A program made the translations under genes and the position numbers. A stretch of 64,000 nt of DNA, taken from contig NC_134431.1 of the NCBI RefSeq assembly GCF_030867145.1, positions 10,493,089 to 10,557,088 on the forward strand, written 5' to 3'. The stretch is from Opisthocomus hoazin. Lineage: Eukaryota > Chordata > Aves > Opisthocomiformes > Opisthocomidae. Under the pieces are notes generated by a model, which made no database searches, was not told the DNA's origin, and worked only from the letters and a program-made list of their open reading frames with translations. Below are positions 39,186 to 51,145 of this stretch, piece by piece (position 1 is the first letter of the stretch; each line of letters starts with the position of its first letter).

Positions 39186-41589
39186 CTCGAGAAACTTCTT
39201 CTTCAGGGCATTTGTACAGCCTCTAACACACTTAACCATTTGATGAGCTTATCACTGAAATTCAAATGTCCATCTACGTCCACTGGAGGACAGCCCCTTA
39301 TCCAGAAGCAAGGTCATCCCAATCAGGTGCTAAGCGTGGAGACTCACCCTACCTGCACGCCTCCTGCCTCGGCACACAATCACACCCCTTCTCAGCCCTG
39401 TCCCCAAAATTCTTCCAGCCAGGCCTTCTGCAGGGTCTCTCCCAGTACTGATGATGCTGGAGCCCTGTCCAGCTTGGGCTCCAGATGGGGGCTTAAAGCC
39501 CCCCTGGCAGGAGCCCTGTGCCTGCTGCCAGCTCCCAGCCCTCCCCAGGCAGCGCCAAGGGTGTCCACAGGGCTCCAGCCTCCAATGCCCAGTTTATGGG
39601 CAGGATCTGGCCCGAGGTTATCACTCCTCCTGCTTCTGGCAGCCCACGTCTGGCTTCGCCACTGGGCAATAAATCCACAAAGAGAGCAGCTACAAGGTCT
39701 CGATCCCACTGATCATAGACCCCCCACGATAAAGCAGCTCCAGACCCCAGATACTTGCTCTGGTCGACCCCCTGGGGAAGGCGCCAGTGGTTTTCCTTTC
39801 CAGGTACGGTAAGCTCTCACTCCGAGCGATGCCAGCCCTGCGAGCTCTGATTGCATCAGCAGGGTTGCAGACGCAGCTGATACGGGGCGGGGGTAGAAAT
39901 CCATTTTCATGGGCAATAAACCTGCCACAGGTTTGGGAGCGGTTCCTGGGCGTCCTCGGCTCTTGGCGGGTCGATTTGTCAGGCACTGCTGAGACAGAAG
40001 GAGCTTCAGGGATGCTTCCCACCAGCAGCCAAAACCAACACCCCGGGGCTGGCCCCAACGCACCCCGTCACTGGGGTGATGAGTGCGTCAGGGCTCTGCG
40101 CTCAGCCCTGTGCCCGGCTGTGCCTCTGCGGTGGCAGGACCCAGCAGGTTAACGAGCGGCTCTGGAAGCCCCCAACAACTGCAAATGATCAACCCCAGAG
40201 GGATTTTTTTCCCCTCCCCTCGGCTCTGGAGTCAATTGTCAGCCCTGCTTTTAAAGACACCCTTGTCGGCAGCCTGGCTATGCTTTTCTGCTTCGGAGGA
40301 ATTCCTCTAAAACAATAATAGTGACATTGTTCCTCACTTTGCTGGCGGTTTTATAGGGCTCACGTTGGAGAAAGGTGACCATGGCTGCCTTTTGGCCACA
40401 TGTGTTTACACAAGGAAATGCATGTGGGTTTTGGGGTGGCGCCTGGAGTCAGCAGCCGCTCTCTGTACTCCTGACCCTTACAGAGCTGCTTTCTTGCTTC
40501 TGGGTACGTTTACTGCACTCCAGATGTGAGCTGGCTCCAGCAAGGCTGCGGAGCGCCAGGGATCTGGCATCCCCAGACTCATCAGTCCGTGGGGTAGAAT
40601 GCCATGGTGGTTGTTTTAAAAGCTGTAATGCGTCTTGGTAACACATCATGATTTATTCAGCCCTTGTTTGACAGGACGCCTTTATCAAAAGCTGATGCGA
40701 AGCCCGGCTGCACCGCGTGCTCGGGCTCGGCATGGCTGACTGGCGAGGGGCGGCTGGGAGCCGGTCCTTCCCCAGGGATGGGCTTTCTGGAAATGATGCG
40801 GTGCAGGGCCACCGGAGGGGTGGGTGCCCATCTCTGCTCTGCCCCCCGAGGGGCTGCCTTTGGGGACGCCCGTGCTGCGGGTGCACTTCTGCAGCAGGGT
40901 TCGCTGAGCTGTTGTAGAGACGAGCCCTGGAGGGTGTTTCGGGCAGGGGTCAGCTGTCCCCGACACCAGCTCCGGGGTGCACAGGGCGGCAGGACGATGG
41001 GTGGCCAGGGAGGCAAAGGTCCCCCAAGCCACCCTCTCAACCCGCAGAGCCTGGGCTTGCAGCTGGCCTCGCTTGAGTGCCGGAGAGCTGCTGAAAGGAC
41101 GGGAAAGAAGTGAAAACAGAGTTTGGGGAAAACCAGGGCAAAACTGGAGGGGAGCGCTGGCAGCGTGGGGGCCCTGGAGGAGGCAGAGCGGTGGCAGGGC
41201 TGGGGAGTCCCTGCCCACCCACAGCTCCCATCGCCCCGCCAGCTGCCCTTTTGCTAAAACCCATGCTTTGTTTCATTTTTCTGCCCTTTAACCAAATAAG
41301 CCGCAAAACACGGTTACAGGGGAACAGGGGAGGCGGAGGGATGGTTTACAACCTGAAAGCAGCTTGTTGCTGGCCCTGGCTGGCAGCAGAGAAGAGCCCG
41401 GGGAGAGCAAACCCTGCCACTGGGCACGGCGGCTGGCAGGCACCCGGCAAGGTTTGGGGTGAGCAGCCCGGGATGGGGCGGCCGGCCCCGGCATGGCAGG
41501 GCTCCCCCAGCCCTGGGCCCCAGTGCAGCCCCGGCTTCCTCGCCAGGTGCCTCGGAGGTGCCGTTCTTATGGGCACGGATGGGCGCAGG

Positions 41590-42150
41590 ACACTTTAGCC
41601 CCAGATTAGGAGTGAGCCTTTGGTTTAGAGATATTTATTTGCTTTTTATCATAATGGGAAAAAAAAATGAAACAGCAGATAGGAAAGGAAGAAAAAAACC
41701 CCAATCTGGGTCAGGATCCCACACTGGCTAGTTCACTTCACAGTTTAAGTAAATAGTTCTCATCCCAAAACCCTTCAGGGTCATATAAATGTGCCTCTTC
41801 ACATGGAAGAGACTATTTTGATAGTAGCTGGGTGCCTGATGAATTTGCAATTTCCCAAACTGTTGGTGTCTAGAATGTTACTCGGTTTTTCACAGTGAGA
41901 TATAAAATCCTATCAATTAATCTAACTTTTATTGCACCTCTGGGGCATGAACGTGATGTTATTTAAACAAATGGTTCCCATTACCTTCAATTATTTTATA
42001 AATGCTTTTCAGTGATTTATAGGCTTCTATTAAATGGACAATATACTTCTGTGCTCCTCGAGGGGGTAAACAGTAATCTAAGGGCTCAGGCTTGTGGATC
42101 TTTTTTTCTTTTTCTTCTTCCTTTTCCACATGCGTAAGAGGCTGCCGTTT
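41590..42150. promoter_or_regulatory. Largest AT-rich island in the GC-rich part, candidate conserved element
   Basis: About 560 bases, strongly AT-rich, between GC-rich flanks. There is no repeat hallmark, no long frame and little simple sequence apart from an A run at 41659-41667. Homeodomain-type ATTA words recur (for example TATCAATTAATCTAAC at 41912-41927). It looks like a conserved noncoding element; comparative proof is lacking. Confidence 0.35.
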
Positions 42151-44024
42151 AATTAACGGGGAGGTGGGGAAGAGCCCGGCCAGACGCCTTGCTGACGGCT
42201 GCCTTCACCAAAGCCCAGTCCCCCCGTGGCGAGGCGGCAGCTCCCTGCACTGACACCCCATTTGCACCGTCCCCGAGGGTGCTGCCCCCCGGTACCCGGC
42301 CGGGCCCCTCCACCCGCCTTCCCCGGGAAGTCTCCCACCTTCCCCCTCCGAAAACCCCTGCGCTGTGACAGGCCTAAGCAGGGGGATGGTGATCCTTGAC
42401 TTTTTTTCCAGTGTCTTTGCCCACCAGCTGCGCTTGCGCTTACACGAGCAAGCAGCCAGCGCCAGGGATCTGCCTGGGGCTGTCGGGATTGTTCTGCGGT
42501 GCGCGAGCGGTACAGCTCTGCTTCTGCGCAGGAGGGGACAGGGGGCTTCATATTTGGTTCCTGTTAGATACGATTGAAGGAATTTCTCCTGCCTGGGGTG
42601 TCTCCTCAGCCGACGGAGAAAGCTCCTGGCCAGCCGCCCTGCAGTGCCTCGTGCTTCGGGGACACACGGCACTGCCATCAGCAGCCCCTACTCCCCGTTG
42701 TTCCCCTCCCCGGGCAGGGGACCGGCAGCCCTAAGCCCCAGCAAGGCCAGCTGCCCCCCCCATACCCTCCAGCTGGCGCGGGGAAGGGACAACACATCAG
42801 TTTTTGCAAACCCAGGCCCTTCTCCCACCGTCTTCATTCGGGGTTGGATTTTGGGGGAGGCCAGAGAGGGTCAGAGCAGCAGGACGAGCCAGCGACGGGG
42901 ACGGTGCAGAGACCGCTTATCTCGGCGGGGGTCACGCCGGGACGTGGTTTCTGGAGCAGTGACCCTGGCTGCCACCCTGGCGCAGGACCCCATCCATCTC
43001 CCGGCCACAGCGCTCCCCTGCTAACCCTCAGCGCCGCACGCTGACAGACAGGACGGCAATTAAGTCCTCGCTGAACTAATTCACTTGAGCCTGTCTACAT
43101 TTCAAACGGCTTTGGAGATAGGCTCTGTTTACAGAGCCTGCCGCCGTTTATTATTTTTCGGGGGGTGTTGCACAGAGCAGGGAGGGGAGATGTCAGCTGG
43201 GGAAGATAAATAGGGCAGAAGACCCCGTAAAGACAAAGGGCTGAGCGTGGCCCCGCTCGGCCTTGGGACAGGGCGGCTCTGCAGCGGCAGCAGGGAGAGG
43301 ACTGCCTGGCTCTGACCGAGGACGTGCAAAGCTCGGTGCATGCGCCCGGGGCTGCTCCCAGCCGTACCCGCAGGAACCGCGCCAGCGCAGGAGGACTTGG
43401 ACAAGCTAATGAGGATGATGATAACTCATAGGCAATGCCCTGGCACAGCGGGACCCGGGCTCCACGTGCACCGCTTTCCCTCCTGCCATTGCAACGGGGC
43501 CATAGAATGGGACGGAGCCGTTCCAACATGGGAGTTCAACCCCCTGGCAGGCACATTGCTGGGGGTCATGGCGTGCCCCACGCTTCCCTCCCTGCTGGGA
43601 TCCAGCACCTCTTTGCCAGCTGCGGTGCTGGGGCCGCTGCTCACCATCACCACCCTCGTGCCCGTAAGTCCTGCCAGGCACGAGAGAGACAACTCAACCC
43701 CCTGAACCAGTCAGGAAAGCGTGGCTGGAAGCCAAGGCAGAGGACAGTGCGGCGTGACCACAGCCACCCTCGACGCATGTGCCGGGAGGGATGCCAAGGA
43801 GGCGGGCGGGCAGAAGCAGGGGAAACCCCTACAGAAGAGCGGCCAGGTTCAGGGAAGGGTCCTTTCCTGCAAGGGAAAGTCTGGGGAGCCCTGCGAGGGC
43901 ATGGCCAGGGAAGTTTCACCCGCTGGCATCTCTTTGCAGGGGGGTCACTGGGAGGAGGAGCCCTGGGCCGGTCTTTGCCCCAAGGGTACGGGGATGCTGC
44001 AGCACCAGGAGCGAGCATGGTGGT

Positions 44025-44110
44025 GTTAGCAGGCATGGTGGTGTTGGGTTGACGGTTGGACTTGATCTTACAGGTCTGTTCCAACCTCAATGATTCTATG
44101 ATTCTGTGAG
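44025..44110 (+). mobile_element. CR1 LINE 3' tail fragment
   Basis: The sequence GGTTGGACTTGATCTTACAG, then TTCCAACCTCAATGATTCTA and TGATTCTGTGA, is the typical avian CR1 3' end with its ATTCTATG-type terminal repeat. Only about 85 bases survive, in plus orientation. Its upstream edge carries a duplicated GCATGGTGGTGTT (about 44024 and 44033). Confidence 0.85.
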
Positions 44111-46287
44111 TGGGGAAGCCCAGACCTGCCCCAGCACAGGCCAGGAACCCACAGCTCATACCCTGCAGACACAGGAGAGAGGGAGAGGGACAACTCGCTG
44201 CAGCTGGGGTCACACAGGAGGTGCCCGTCCGAGCCCTCCCGAGGGCTCAACCCCAGGACCCGGGTACCAGCCATGCTCAGCCCCCGCACTGCCCAGCGAG
44301 CCCCGCTGCCACCCCTCTCAGAGCCCTGCCGGGGGGTCCCGCCGGCCCCAGGGGCTGGCCCCCTCCCCAGGGGCTGTGCTACCATCCTGTCATTCTCCAA
44401 AAACAGATCCTTGTTTTCCCAAAAGGCCTCCAACCCGGGGCAGCATTTTTCCAGCAGTCGGCCCCGGATTTCTGCCTGGAACGACAGGCACGGGGAGCCT
44501 GCCGCGGCTGCCGGCAGAGCCGCCTGCTTATTTTTCTTGGCAAATGACGACTCCCTCAAAGTTGTTAAACCATTGAAAATAGCTAATAAGGTTTTACTCA
44601 ATTAAATGGCGCAAGGCCTCACAATGCCAATTGTCACTTTTTCCCTTCGCCTTGCAGGGCTGCAGCATCCCAGATGGGAATTACCCGGCCCCTGCTTGTG
44701 ACGAGGCAAGCGCTGAGGAGGGCTGTGGAGGCACAGATAAATAACAATAACCAAAAAAAATCTTTACCTACCCCCTTGTCTTTCCTTTGCTTAACTCAGG
44801 TCATGTCTGGAAGACAAAAACACTGCTTGGAAGTCAGGGTTTGGAACGATACAAAGGGGAGTCTTGTGTAAAAAGGCTGGCCAGGAGTCAAAGCAGTGAA
44901 ACGATTGCTGTCCGGGGCTGTTTGCACAGCAGCGACTCCGAAATCGTATTTCACTGCAGCAGCAGAGAGTCTTCATCGGGTTTCTCCACATTGTGGCTCG
45001 GGTCTATTTCTCGCTGCAAGGTTATTAAAAACACTTGAACCTGAAACAGTCTCATTGTGTCCACACGTTTGCTATTTATTATTATAAACAAGGGTGTCAG
45101 GGCCATTAAAAATAAATTGAAACAGGTAAAAAATGAGCAAGAAATACAAGGAAATGGAAAGATTGAAAACACTCATCCCAGCATCCAGGGCCGACAACTC
45201 CCGCTCGCAGGAATGCCTTCTGCGCTAGAGGGGGAAAATAACCTCTCGTTTTTCTTTTCAACCAAACGGCATCCTTTCCCCAGCTGGGGATGCCGAGCTG
45301 CAGGGAATGGAAAGAGGAACGGATCCAACTCCCAGCCTCAGGCTCGACCGCTCCTGGGCTCCGACTGGGATCAGTGCCGGCCCAGCTTGGCTCCCGCCAC
45401 AGGATGCGAGTGCGGTGTCTCACACGCTCGTCACCCGCTGCAGACCGGCCGCCACCGAGCAAAAGCCAGCGCACTTTGTGCGCCCATGGGTGCATTCGAA
45501 AACCCCACCGGCTCTTTCTGCAGCAACGCTCTGCGGTGGGGGTTTGTCCGAGCAAGAAAAGATGGGTGAAAACACGACCAGAAACCTGCTGCCACCCTTC
45601 CAAGGGCTACGGGGGCAGCACTCCAGCGCTCCCCGGCAGCAGCAGCCCAGGAGCAGGTCCTGGGGCTCCGGCTTTGCTTCTCCTCCTGGCTCGAGGCAGG
45701 GCCGGGATGCACAGAGGGGATCAGCGCAGGGTGCAGGATTACAGAGGACGTGTGGGGAGCGATGTTAAAGAACAAGGGGCCCCAAACTCCATGGTTACAA
45801 CCAAACTGTGGGAGCTGCAGACACGGACACGGGTCCTGCTGGGGCAGCAGCAGGGACACCCCGGGGTTAAACAGCTGGGAATGGGCCACTCCATTACACC
45901 ACTCCCTTCAGAGCATCTCCATTACTGACATTCTTGAAAATCTTTAAAAAGCAAACAGAGAAGCTGCTCTCATTCACACCAGGACATGTCAAAAACATGG
46001 GTGTTACTGTACACAAATGCTAAAAAACTGAGCTTGTGGAATTAAAAGTTCGAACTGTTCCCAAAAGCGAGACCTCTCAGCTCCTACGTGGGAAGACACA
46101 AAGTTCAAGGTACAGTGAAGCACCTGGTAAGCTGAGACTCGCCTGCACGCAGCAGTGGGCACGCTGAGAAGCAGCTTTCCACCTGCTCTGGCAGTCCCAG
46201 CTGCCCCTCGCACCCGCTCCCCCGGGCACCCCCGCATCAGAGCCTGCCGGGGGGCTGGAGCTGGGCTCCCCCTCCGCCTCACCCTTC

Positions 46288-46305
46288 TTGGAGCTCGAGC
46301 TCCAA
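46288..46305. repeat. Perfect 18-base palindrome
   Basis: TTGGAGCTCGAGCTCCAA equals its own reverse complement. Confidence 0.95.
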
Positions 46306-47220
46306 ATCAGCTAAAACTCAGCCAGCAGCCCATCGCCCAGCTCCTCCAGCCGGGCACGGCAAGCTACCAGCGAGAGCATCCACGGGCTGGAGGGCAGAGG
46401 CACGACTCGGTGGAGTGGGGGGCACCCCAAAGCAGAGTCCCTCGTTAGCAACGCTGACGAGCCGGGTTTCAGGCCGGTGCCTTACCGATGGTGGAACAGG
46501 CGAGACTCTCAGGCAAGACACAGCACGAGCCTGGGCACATTATCTCAGCACTGCTCCTTCTACCAGCTGACCTGATCATCTCATTAATAACATCACTTGA
46601 CGATTTCTCCCCTCCATAAGCCCAGGGCAGTTCAGACCCACCACAACAGCCACCCTCGTCCTCTGTTAACAAACCCCATAGCTGCTCTTCCATTTCCAGA
46701 CCAACACCAGAATCACACTACTCCATGTCATGGAGTCCATGTCCAACATGGTTGTACTCCAGCGTCTGACTTTACTGATGGCGAAGTGAAACAGCTTGGC
46801 AGCAGGGCACGCCCGGCAGCAGGAACGGCGCGCCTGGTGCAGGAGCTCTCTGCCCCCTCAACATCACCGCTGTAAAGCAAGCTGAGGATGCTTTCAGAAG
46901 CAGCAGGTCAATTTGCCTGGATTGTGTGTCCTTTAGGTGGTCTCCAGGAAGAAAACAGGGATGGTCTTTGCAAGGAGCAGCAAATCCACACCCTGACATT
47001 AGCTGAATGCTTAATAAGCAAGAGGGTGCCGAAAACCCATTCCCACGCTGCTGCTTCTCAGGATCCAGAAGGGACACATGCTTTCACCAAGGCAACAACG
47101 GGAATCTTTGCTTTGTCAGGGATCATTTCACTGTTTTGCAGGTGTTACCCAATTTACAATTCTACACTCCCTCTTGTTTCGTTTCCCTGCTAACCAGCCC
47201 ATGCAACTGCCATCGTTGCA

Positions 47221-47460
47221 TTGCATCAAGCCAGCGGAGACGCGCAGCGAAGCAATCCCGCGCACCACGCTCGGCGGGGACGCAGCGAGGGTGCGCCAGT
47301 GGTGGGGGGCCCACAGCCGGCAGCGGCGAGCAGCACCCCGGCAGCACCCCTGTCCCCAGACGGGCAGAGCCCACACGCCCACCAGTCACCGTGGCTTGGA
47401 GCAGCGTCGCGTCGGGAGCACGGCGCAGACCCAGCACTTTGCCCCTGGACAGCCCACCGC
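47221..47460. promoter_or_regulatory. CpG-island-like cluster
   Basis: By hand count there are about 26 CpG in 240 bases, GC in the mid 60s percent. No adjoining gene is identified. Confidence 0.4.
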
Positions 47461-48595
47461 TGGGCTCCGCTTGCTTTGGCAAAGTCTGGCTGAGGCAAAC
47501 AGCAGCACCAGGAGAGACAAAGGATGTCCCGGGCTCAGGTGCGCTGCCGGCAGACAGACAGAAGGACACAGGCACACGGACGCACGCCGCTCGGCCAAGT
47601 GAGGCAGCTTCCTGTGGCACAAATCCCACCCGTCACCCACTCCCCGGCTGCAGGCCAGCACGGCCCTCGTGCCCCCGACCCCTGATGCCGCCCGGCTCAG
47701 GGCTGCGCGTGTCTCACGCTGTAACTCCAGGCGCAGCAGGAGCTGGCTCGCGGGCAGGTTAAGAGCAACGTGTGAACGGAGAGGGGGAGAAACCAACCCA
47801 AAACGCTGAGGGTAGAAAGAGATCTCTGGTCTTCGATTCTCACTTCGGAGCAGCGTGATTGTGGATCGTACAATAAAAGCCACACGCCAGGCTTATCGGA
47901 GTCACTCCAGCCCAAACCCTGAAAAATTGTAGGTTATAACGGCACATTTCTGCCTTACAGAACTTCATTGCTTGTAAACAGAGATAACTGATCTAAACCA
48001 CAGCACACAAACCAACAGGACACCACCTTACTCCGAGAAGCTGGTGTAAAAGTCTTCTTTCCCAAACTTTCTATTTATGATTATTACAGGTAATGATAAA
48101 TAATTATACACCCCAGGCAGGAGTGCCCCAAGGTGATCAGACGGATGGATTCCACCCGCGGATCCCGCACAGGCTGTGCAAACCACCCAAACGTGGCAGG
48201 GAGAGGCAGCAGCAGTGGGCACCGCGTGGAGCAGCCGAGGCAGCGTGCCTTCCCGAGGGGAACACGGTTTGAGGAGTCAGAGCCCTTTTCCCTCACTGCT
48301 CCACAGCCACACGGAGGGTTTGGACAAATGAGCAGGGAAGGCTGCCCCGGCCTCCTCAGGTCTGGAATTTTGGGCTGTCGGTAAATGAAATGATGGCCCC
48401 CAATTTGAGGAGCTCCTGCTCAGTGCCCAGCACAGCAAACATCTCCTACAGTGACGTTTCTGGGTTTTTCAGCCAGAGCTATAAATACACTTTGTGTTTT
48501 GGGAGTTCGTTATTTCAGGGAGCATTTGGCCGGGCTGACTGTCCCCAGCAAAGCTGCCGGGTGCTGGATGAAGACGCCACCTTACACCAACCCTT

Positions 48596-48661
48596 CCAGC
48601 CTAAACGCCAGAACTATTTTTGTTAAATCCAGCCTAAATACCTGAACCATTTTTGTAAAAT
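48596..48661 (+). repeat. Tandem duplication, 33 bases x 2
   Basis: Units 48596-48628 and 48629-48661 both start CCAGCCTAAA and end with a TTTTTGT(T/A)AAAT block. They differ at 5 of 33 positions, so the duplication is not recent. Confidence 0.9.
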
Positions 48662-51034
48662 CCTTCCTTTTTGCCCATGCCCTTAGTAGCCGTGGCTTCC
48701 AAACCTTTCATAAGAAAAAACACCTCTGTAAGGTGAACTCCCCCACCGCATCCTGCATCTCGCCCCGAGCAGCTCCGGCAGCGATCCCAGGTAATTCGGA
48801 GCAGGGTCTGTTCAGGGAAGCGGAGCCATCACGAGACGGGCGAGCACGACGTCCTGCCCACGCTCACCCTCGGCGTGCTGCCACGGCCGCGGCTCACACC
48901 GACAACCAACCCAGGCAGACCCGTGGCCTCCTCGCAGGCTGTGATACAGCCAGGTAAAACGCAGGAGACCGAGGTCAGCTGCACACTCCCTGCCAGCACC
49001 AACCGCGAGGTGCAAACCCATCCCCTGGGACCTGGCCCCAGTACACTCTTGTCTGTGGAACAGCATCTGCCTCTGCAAATAAATAACCCGCGCCTCCAGC
49101 GGGACCCAGCTTTACCCAGGTGTGAAATGCTACTCAGTTTAGGGCTAGGGCAGGCCAGGTCTTGGAGAATCAAAGCATTAAAACTCGACAAAAACGATGG
49201 AGAGCGTTAGAAGGGTCTTGTTTCACACCAGTGGGAGACCAGAGAGGGTCATTTCTCATCACTCACGTTCCAACACCAAAGCTCATGGGTGGCATTAGGA
49301 ATATTTCATGAGAACCACACATCAAAAACTCATTGTTTTTTTTAATACATCTAGTAATTAAAAACATGGCTCTACATGCCGGATTTAATGAAATCCTCTC
49401 CTTCTGGCAGGCCTGCACAGACCAAAACGAAGCTTAAAATGAGTGGACAGTGACCCTTCAGAAGAAGGGACACTGAAAGCGTTTTTGTTGTACTTGCGGG
49501 GCGAGGGGAGGGGAAAGGACACAGGACCCAGGACTGTGTTTTGCTGGGAAGCATGACGACATCCAGGGAAGGAAGGGAACACTCTCAGCCTTCTGGCCTA
49601 AATTATCTGCTAACACAAATAATCAAATTCCAGGGACCACACTGCTCTGGCGCCACGAAAACAAGGGGGGGGCCAGCGCTGCACGAGCAGGTGGCAGCCG
49701 CGTCTGACCCGCTCAGGATATCCAAGCGCGAGACACAAAATACTGATGCTCTCTAAGGAAGCCAGCATCGCTCACAGTATCGTGGGAAGTTTTTAATGGC
49801 TCGCTCAAGGCAAGGCCTCTAAAATGTTTATATTAATACTTACATGTTGGATAGCCACTCACTTGGTCTCAGCTGGAAACCAGTCCAAACAGCTGAGAAA
49901 CATCTGGCTGCTAACCTTGGACAACATCTAATCTGGTAGCCCAGGGATTTAAGAGGTCTCTTTGGAGGGACAGAAGTTTGGCAGACACCTTACCGAGCTC
50001 TCTGCTCTGCTACAGTTGTTTCTCGAGTCCTGCTCGCCGCTGCGGGGTGACACACACAGCCGGTGCACATCCCGACCCCACCTGCGCAGCACCCGCGTCT
50101 CAACGACTGCAAAAAGCTGCAATTAATTATTACTCCCGACCGTGCGTGCTTCCCCTGCCCCGCGCGGAGGGAAAGCGGCTGTCTGCCAGCTCACAAACCC
50201 CCGACCGACTCCTCATCGCCCGGCCCCAGCCTATCTGCGGGCACAGGGTCGGTGCTGCCAGCCCCTGGCCCCCGCTCCGCCTTCCCTCTGCCTGCTCTTG
50301 TCACCAACACACCAGCACGTATCTGCCCCAGAAAGCCTCCATCAGGCAAACAAAAATCCTGTTCTCTGTAAATCTGGAGACCACTACCAGGCCAACGACG
50401 AACACGGGGTTTTAAAGCAGGTCTATAAAAAGAGTGAGTAGAAGGGAGAACGGACTCATCATTTCTAATGAAGATGGCTCAAAAGTTTGCTTCCCTTTCC
50501 TTCCCAAAACTCCTGCTTGTTTTTCTTCCAAAAGAAACTTCAGCACTGGCTATCCTGCAGCATTCGTTGCTGAGTGGAGAGCTAATGAAGTAATACAACA
50601 CAAAAGAATAAATGCTGAGCAAGGGAGAGGGGAAAGAGACTTTCAGACAGACCACTTGACATTTATTCTCCCTACCACCACCCATGAAGGCACTGCGGGG
50701 CTTTCTAGATGTGTCAGGGCAAAGCCACCAACAACCTGGCTCGAGAGGCAGAAAAATAGGACAGGACCCACATTTCTGAAAACCCTTTGTAGGCTTTATT
50801 TAAAAGGAGATAAGGATGAAAAAGGCAACAAGATGTTCGACAGATATAAAATGATGAGAATCTTGCTTATCTCCTTATCTTCCGCAACGTCTTCTGCTCT
50901 TTGCTTTTTGGTGACAGCAAATGTGGGAGACGTTGGGGGAGAACACAAAGGCAGAAGCACCAAGGACGTAGCACCAAGAAGGCAGGACTAGGAAGAAGAT
51001 GCTCAATAACGGCTAAAAACATCTCTTTCCTAGC

Positions 51035-51145
51035 GGAGGTTGAGCGTGCTGGCTCCAATCCAGCAAGGCACTTAAGCATGTGCCTAACTTAAATTTGACT
51101 TCACCGGGGCTCTTCACAGGCTTAAAAGTTAAGCACATTCTCCAG
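51035..51145. repeat. Ancient amniote palindromic interspersed repeat
   Basis: The stretch begins GGTTGAGCGTGCTGGCTCCA, then CCAGCAAGGCACTTAAGCAT, and ends AAAAGTTAAGCACATTCTCC. It has inverted arms GTGCCTAACTT (51080-51090) and AAGTTAAGCAC (51126-51136), matching at 10 of 11 positions, around a GACTTCACCGGGGCTC centre. I recall this pattern as an old repeat common in turtle and crocodilian genomes and rarer in birds. Its formal family name I cannot give. Confidence 0.7.

Larger units (their letters stand above)
30721..41589. other. GC-rich noncoding interval
   Basis: I see no coding exon. The interval contains two tandem duplications, a G-rich minisatellite, a CpG cluster (33541-33720), AT-richer patches (33770-33900, 34200-34450, 36725-36860) and a CA/TG-rich stretch (36378-36560). 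A GATA doublet lies at 39142. The 377-codon frame at 30570-31703 begins with GTG and has no domain. Confidence 0.65.

Noticed and set aside
50434..50991. 185-codon open frame on the plus strand in moderate-GC DNA
   Set aside because: It starts with GTG; the first in-frame ATG codons come at about codon 133 of 185. No family resemblance and no splice context.
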